Position numbers and translations under genes: made by a program. DNA of 64,000 bases. It comes from Collybiopsis luxurians FD-317 M1. Taxonomy: Eukaryota; Basidiomycota; Agaricomycetes; Agaricales; Omphalotaceae. The notes beneath the pieces are model-generated. The model was given only the letters and a program-made list of their open reading frames with translations. It was not told the DNA's origin and did not search any database. How positions within the stretch are numbered: position 1 is the first letter of the stretch; each line of letters starts with the position of its first letter. Location: positions 581,390-645,389 of the forward strand of contig KN834760.1 of NCBI GenBank assembly GCA_000827265.1, written 5' to 3'. Below, one piece after another: positions 58,685 to 64,000 of the stretch.

Positions 58685-61600
58685 TTAATCCAGCCATGGG
58701 GTGTTAAAATCCAATATGGATCTACATTGGCTAGATACTGAGTTAGAGTAGATTGAGTAAATTAAGTGAAGTAGCTTACCATTGGACTTGAGCAACAATG
58801 AGTGGTTGTTAGGACCATCCATGTTATTCCAGATTCTCACTCTTTTATCAACAGATACAGAGGTTTGATCAGATGAAAATACCACTGACTGGACATAATG
58901 ATTATGGCCATGGAGAGGATCACCAATCTGAGTGCCAGTGGTGGCATCCCAGATCCTCACTGTCTTGTCTGAAGACCCAGACACAATCCTGGTTCCATCA
59001 GGTGAAAATGCTACTGACCAGAAATAATCATCATGGCCATGGAGAGGATCACCAATCTGAGTGCCAGTGGTGGCATCCTGGATCCTCACTGTGTTGTCTA
59101 AAGACCCAGACACAATCCTGGTTCTATCAGGGGAAAATACTACTGACCAGACATAATCATCATGGCCATAGAGAGGATTGCCAATCTGAGTGCCAGTGGT
59201 GGCATTCCAGATCCTCACTGTGCTATCTGAAGTTCCACACGCAATTCTACCCCCATCACTTGAGTATGCCACACTTCTCACTGAGCTACTTACTTGCAGT
59301 AATTCTACCTGCATAGTACCAGGCCCTTTCATGACCTGCTGCTCTAACCTTACTGCTCTTTTAACTTCAGCCATTAGTTCACTTTTCTTTTGCCAAAATG
59401 GAATGATACTCAGATATAAATGTGGTGTCATTCCATTGACATTGCTACTCCCAAATAACATCACCAAATTTCGCAGATCTAATAATTGATTTTTCACCTC
59501 TACCAGGTTCAAAGTGTTTACTTCCTGACATCTTATTGGTATTTTACAATCATATATCTGTGAAACATAACATACCTGTAGTACCTCATCTAAACTTTCT
59601 CCACATCTTGGCAATAACCTCATCAAACTCATAACTTCTATCCAGAAAACTCCCTTCTCTTGTAAAAATTCCTCCAAATCTAGTGCCAAGGTTTGTTTTA
59701 GCTGTGCCATTTTAACATGGTCACTCCAATGCTGGCAACAATATTCTAAACTGCCCCTAATATTTTCCTTGATTTTCCTGTCTAATCCCTCCACCTCTGC
59801 ATCTGGTAAAAATGATGATGGCAAATCACATATATTAAATTTCAATTTGTCCAATAATATTCTGAAGCAAACTTGGCTCAAGTGAAGATGTTCTGTTTCT
59901 CCATTGTAGCACTTTCCAGGATTCTTAGAACTGGTGACAAACTCAGGAAAAGATAGGTGAAAAGTGTAAATGGCATCTGATATAAAGCAAACTACATGCA
60001 ATCTGTCAATGAGTTCCTTCACTTTGTTTTCAGATACAAGCACTAGGTCTGCTAATGCTTTGCATGTCAATGGCTTACTCAATGAAACCAATGTATGTAA
60101 AATTTTCCAATCTTGTTCTTCCTCTTCTGGTTCCGAACCAGCAAGAGCATCTTGCAGAATATAACTATACAGCTGTTGGAGATCTTCTGACTTCCTGCTC
60201 TGTTTAAGTGATTTGATGAGCCTTTCTTGCTGCCTGTCTGATCCATTTACACCTTTCACAAACTTGACTGTGGTAGCAGCATAGATAAAAAGCTTTCCAC
60301 ACAAGCTTGTCAGCATCTGAAGTTCTGGTTTTGATGCAATGTTTTTCAACTCTGACTCTACATATGCCTGGATGTCTTCTTGAACTTCAGTTTCTTCCAC
60401 TTGATGTAGAATGAACTCTTCTACTTTTGTGATTTCCCCTGAGCTTGAATGTGAATGCATTAGCTGCTCAATGGTATGTTTTGGGCGACTGGTTAATAGA
60501 AACTTCATCCTGGGAAGTTCATTTCCCTGAATTGCCTTTATAAAGGGCTCTAGTACTGCTTCAACACCTTCACATTCATCCAAAGCATCTACAACAACTA
60601 CTGGCAAACTTATATTTATTTGGTCCTTTGTCATTAATTCTTGTGAGAAGCCTCTGCACTTGCTTCTTTGGCTTCTTTGAGGCAATGTCAGTATTTCTAT
60701 TCAGAACATCCCTGAGTGCAAAAGCAAATCCCCTGAAATAGCTGGCTAATTGATATGCCAAGGTGGGAATAATTGACCCATATTTGTTACATTCAGGGAT
60801 TTGACATAAACAGAAGAAAGACCCTGCAAGAGTGCCCTTTTCAGCAAGGCTTTCACATGTGGATATGGCAATTGTGCTCTTTCCTGTCCCAGCCATACCA
60901 CAGATCCAGTACCCAGAGGTACTATTAGGGTCTTCAGCCCATTTCTTGATATTATCAATGATTTTTACTCTGGTTCCCTCATGGCAAGATTGGTGGACAT
61001 GTTGTGCACCCACATCTGCACCCACATCTGCATCATAAAATGCCTTGGCAGAATGATACATCTTTGTAAGAGCCATTGCCTGATACCATGCCATTAATTT
61101 TTTGCATTTGCTTGTCATAATTTATAATTACCTGCAAAATTTTTCCAGTGTCTGCTTTAATGGCAGAAATTAGATCTTCCTGTTTAATTCCATAAGTCTT
61201 ATCACTTTGATGTTTAACTATGTTTTACCTGGCATTTCTGATATGCATCCTCAATCTTCCTTTGGAAGGTTTTGATATTTTCAGCAATCTGGTCCTTCTG
61301 AACCACCTTCCCAAATTTGCTACTCTCCATTTGTATCTTGACTTCCTGATTAACTCCATCCAGCTCACTACAAGAAAGTGAGGAATCAATGTCATTGACT
61401 GAAAATTTGATTATCTTACTTAGCCAAGTCTTGGATAATCTTCTGTCCAAATGCATCCATGTCATCTCTGGTCAGCTGTTTATTCATGTCCTTTGTATGA
61501 GAGATGAGATCATCTACAAGATCCTGAAGTGCCTTTGTATTTCCAGATACTTTCTATATACGGGGTTAACTTATGATTTAGGGTAAGTAGTCCAAAACCA

Positions 61601-61977
61601 ACCTTGTATATATGGATATACTCAATAACCCCACCTACTGCAGCATGTAAAGGTGCAAAAGGAGCTGAAACTTCCTTCAGGACACCTAAAACACTTTCAA
61701 GGGTGTCAACTACATCCCCAGCTTGCATACCAGATTGATTAGTAGATGGCCTCTTTGATCCAGTTTCAGGAGTAGGTTGGTTTGAAGTCAACACTTCATT
61801 CATAGGAGTGGTTATTTCATTCCCAGGCCTGGGACCAGTGCCCAATTGATGGGTAGAAGACACCTGCAATGCAGTTCCAGAGTCTGGAGCAATAATTAAA
61901 GCTGTACCCCCAGTAGGGGTGACATTCTTCCCCTTTTTCTGGAAGCATTTTTTGATGTAGGAAATAGTTTTGCCCAT
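58685..61977 (-). pseudogene. NACHT-WD40 (STAND NTPase, NLR-like) gene with one frameshift
   Basis: The exons are 61,977-61,603, 61,553-61,420, 61,367-61,229, 61,179-61,132 and 61,061-58,685; the four introns are GT-AG with matching phases. The N-terminal 230 residues contain a helical domain (VLGVLKEVSAPFAPLHAAVG, then LQDLVDDLISHTKDMN) as in other agaricomycete NLRs. NACHT follows: Walker A GMAGTGKST and Walker B VVVVDALDEC, then FLLTSRPKH. A frame change lies between them near 60,640. The C-terminus has about four WD40 units; three are nearly identical with a 129-bp period. Such proteins act in non-self recognition and programmed cell death. The frameshift may be a real lesion or a sequence error. 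Confidence 0.85.
58903..59290 (-). repeat. Near-identical WD40 repeats, 129-bp period
   Basis: The word TGGCCATGGAGAGGAT recurs at about 58,906 and 59,035, with a variant at 59,164, each within 43-codon WD40 units (GDPLHGHDDY, SVAFSPDGTRIVSGSSD). High DNA identity between units implies recent duplication or conversion. Confidence 0.8.
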
Positions 61978-64000
61978 TCTTGATTTCAGTATGACAATAG
62001 TAATGATGGCACTCAATGAAGAGAGTGGCAAGCACAGCTGCAGCTTGTCTTCCTTTATACTCAGTCTGATGGTTGATAGCTGATATATTCTCACAGTAAA
62101 TCCTGGTGTGCATGCCAGCCTCATGATCAGTTGGAATACAAAAGATTAAAACCAGACTCAATATACATTGTCCATATGATCACATCTTGTAATTGATATT
62201 GATTCAGGATATAAAGGATTTGGACAAGTGGGGTGTAATACTTTGAGTTCATGAGTATGATCAATCGCTGTTTAAATGGTAGTGAGCATGTATCAAGACA
62301 TGAGTGTATTGAGAAGGTATGAGATACTGCAAGTGGTGTTGAATTTCAGTTATCTTTGGTATACAACTGATATGATTGATGTGATCCCCAATGTCTCAGG
62401 TTGGGGATGTAGGAAGAAAAAATGAAAATGAGAATGAGAGTTACCCTGGCACCTTCCAATGCTATTGCACCCAGCAAATGAGTACTATAAACATTTCCCA
62501 GTGGAAGGGCTGTTAGAAAAGTCTTTCAGTGTCACCGCATGTAAATGCCAAAGAGGCAGAAATTTATTTAGGGAGTGCACAAGTCTGCAGCCATTACTGA
62601 TGTTCAACTCAAAAATGCAGCCAGTGTGACTGGATGATGAGTGCTATCAGGAGAATGTGAGTGAGCATTTTGGATCAACAATGATGAGGATTCCAGAAAG
62701 TGCATCAAACATAGAGGACCCAGATCATAGCTGTTGACACTCACATTCAGTCCTGCCCTTTGTTATTGTTCAATCTCCCTCAAGAATGAAACATGCACTA
62801 AGGAGATTGAAAGTGCGAACAATCTGGTATGTTTGGATGGCATGCTGTGCAGGAGTGTGTCTGCAGAAAGAGATTATCTTTTCTTTTCTGTAGCAGCCAT
62901 CCAAAATGTCACTGTAGAAGGCCCTTGCATGCAAACCAGCTGATACATTGAGATTGCATTGAGAAATTGACAGTAAAGTCAAATATGGATTTGCAGTTTA
63001 ACTGGGGTTGGTCTGCCTCATGAACAATCTAAAGCTTGTACACTGCTGATCATTTGGCAATACAAGGAAGGAGAAGTGCAGGGGAATCCAGTGCTTTTCT
63101 GATGTCATATGACTGTTAACTGGACCAGGAGCTGTTGACCATTGACCTGTTGATGCCTGGCACATTTACAGCTTGACATTGGATTCAACATTACCCATAA
63201 CCTGAGTTCATTCTCAAGGTTTTCCTTTGAAGGCTTGTTTGGGTGTCAAGAGTTATTACAGTTGCTAACTGGCAGAGTAGCAAGTGAAGGTGTTACGTAT
63301 CTCAAGCTGATAAGTTTTTCATGGCATGTGTGGAGGAATTTTGATGAGTCTCTTCTGGTATTTACAGTCATTATGGTGTACATGAATGATTGATATGTTT
63401 AGGGCAAAGCTTAACACTGTAACTGGGTACTGCTAGTGCTGATATTGAATGAGCTGATGTACTTTATTGGTGCATGCTCATATTGTGCCTCGCTCTTAAT
63501 CCATAACTTAGAATAACTGTTTCATTTAGTGTATGCATTTGTAGAAGCTATTGCCATCATGCATACATAGAATAGCTCCAATAGAGGAATTGTTCCAACC
63601 AGTTAATGAACAGTCATTTCTTTCTACCTTGATCCTATACATTCAGACCTTTCTGGATGCACCATCTGTTGCAATTTGCACCTTCTCAGGAGAAAAACTC
63701 TCAAATTTTCCAGCTGGCTGGGATGTAGGTTGTGGATCATGGATTCTTATATAGGACTTATACAGGACTGACTCTTCCTCAAGTCCAAATTGGATCTGTA
63801 ATTCAAGTGTTGAATTGTTCAATTGATACTGTGTACACTCAAATCTATTAATCCACGATGATTCCCCCATCTAGGCCCAGCAGAAGGCATGGTCAGTTGA
63901 ATTAAGGAATTCAAAAGACTCCTCATTGCACTAGGCTTTCATAACTCAAATTGCCTTGATCACCATCATCCTGTTCTCTGCCCCACAGTATGGCAAGGAG
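61978..64000. other. CpG-poor flank of the NACHT gene
   Basis: 5' region of the NACHT gene and sequence to the window edge. A minus-strand ORF at 63,870-63,643 (starts MGESSWINRFECTQYQLN) has protein-like composition but no recognised family and may be an exon of a gene extending to the right. Confidence 0.3.

Overview
The window looks like a chromosomal segment of an agaricomycete (mushroom-type basidiomycete) genome. The evidence is short canonical GT-AG introns of about 45-60 bp, a single-exon F-box gene, a NACHT/WD40 NLR-like gene, several agaricomycete-specific uncharacterised families, and chromodomain Ty3/gypsy plus Ty1/copia retrotransposons. No rRNA, tRNA or CRISPR was supportable.

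Layout. (1) 1-7,110: the 3' part of a Ty3/gypsy chromovirus. Pol lies in one uninterrupted + frame (2-2,860) that carries eleven in-frame TGA codons and no internal TAA or TAG. Between pol and the polypurine tract sit two spliced genes on the opposite strand (4,012-3,068 and 6,245-4,314). A 668-bp 3' LTR follows. (2) 7,111-22,170: a CpG-poor repeat graveyard. It holds a broken DUF6589-like gene cut by the LTR, a second gypsy element (possible LTR, gag relic, 2-kb insertion, RNase H/integrase/chromodomain relic, an apparently intact antisense gene at 18,028-17,249, polypurine tract), a copia tail with LTR, a retropepsin relic and a long decayed ORF. (3) 22,170-31,400: palindromes, a 16-bp tandem repeat, an approximately 1-kb direct repeat present twice, and gene fragments. 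(4) 31,430-34,979: two tandem amidohydrolase (ACMSD-like) paralogues on the minus strand, each with a different lesion. (5) 36,278-37,121: an 844-bp foldback element with TA flanks. (6) 38,278-43,000: a multi-pass membrane protein gene and a decayed paralogue. (7) 45,237-54,370: the best genic stretch, with a 499-aa uncharacterised membrane protein, a 181-bp-period repeat array, a 500-aa F-box protein, and a divergently transcribed 636-aa protein with a C-terminal Zn2Cys6-like cluster behind a 1.1-kb intron. (8) 58,685-61,977: a five-exon NACHT-WD40 gene with one frameshift, again in CpG-poor DNA.

The most notable observation is the repeated architecture 'pol (+), intron-containing genes (-), polypurine tract, LTR' in two different gypsy elements. 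Exon phases match across every antisense intron examined. Antisense introns would not be removed from the sense genomic RNA, so such genes can ride through retrotransposition with their introns. The second theme is mutation bias: the pol frame is broken only by TGA, as expected for CGA-to-TGA (CpG) transitions rather than ascomycete-type CpA RIP. All intron coordinates were placed by eye.
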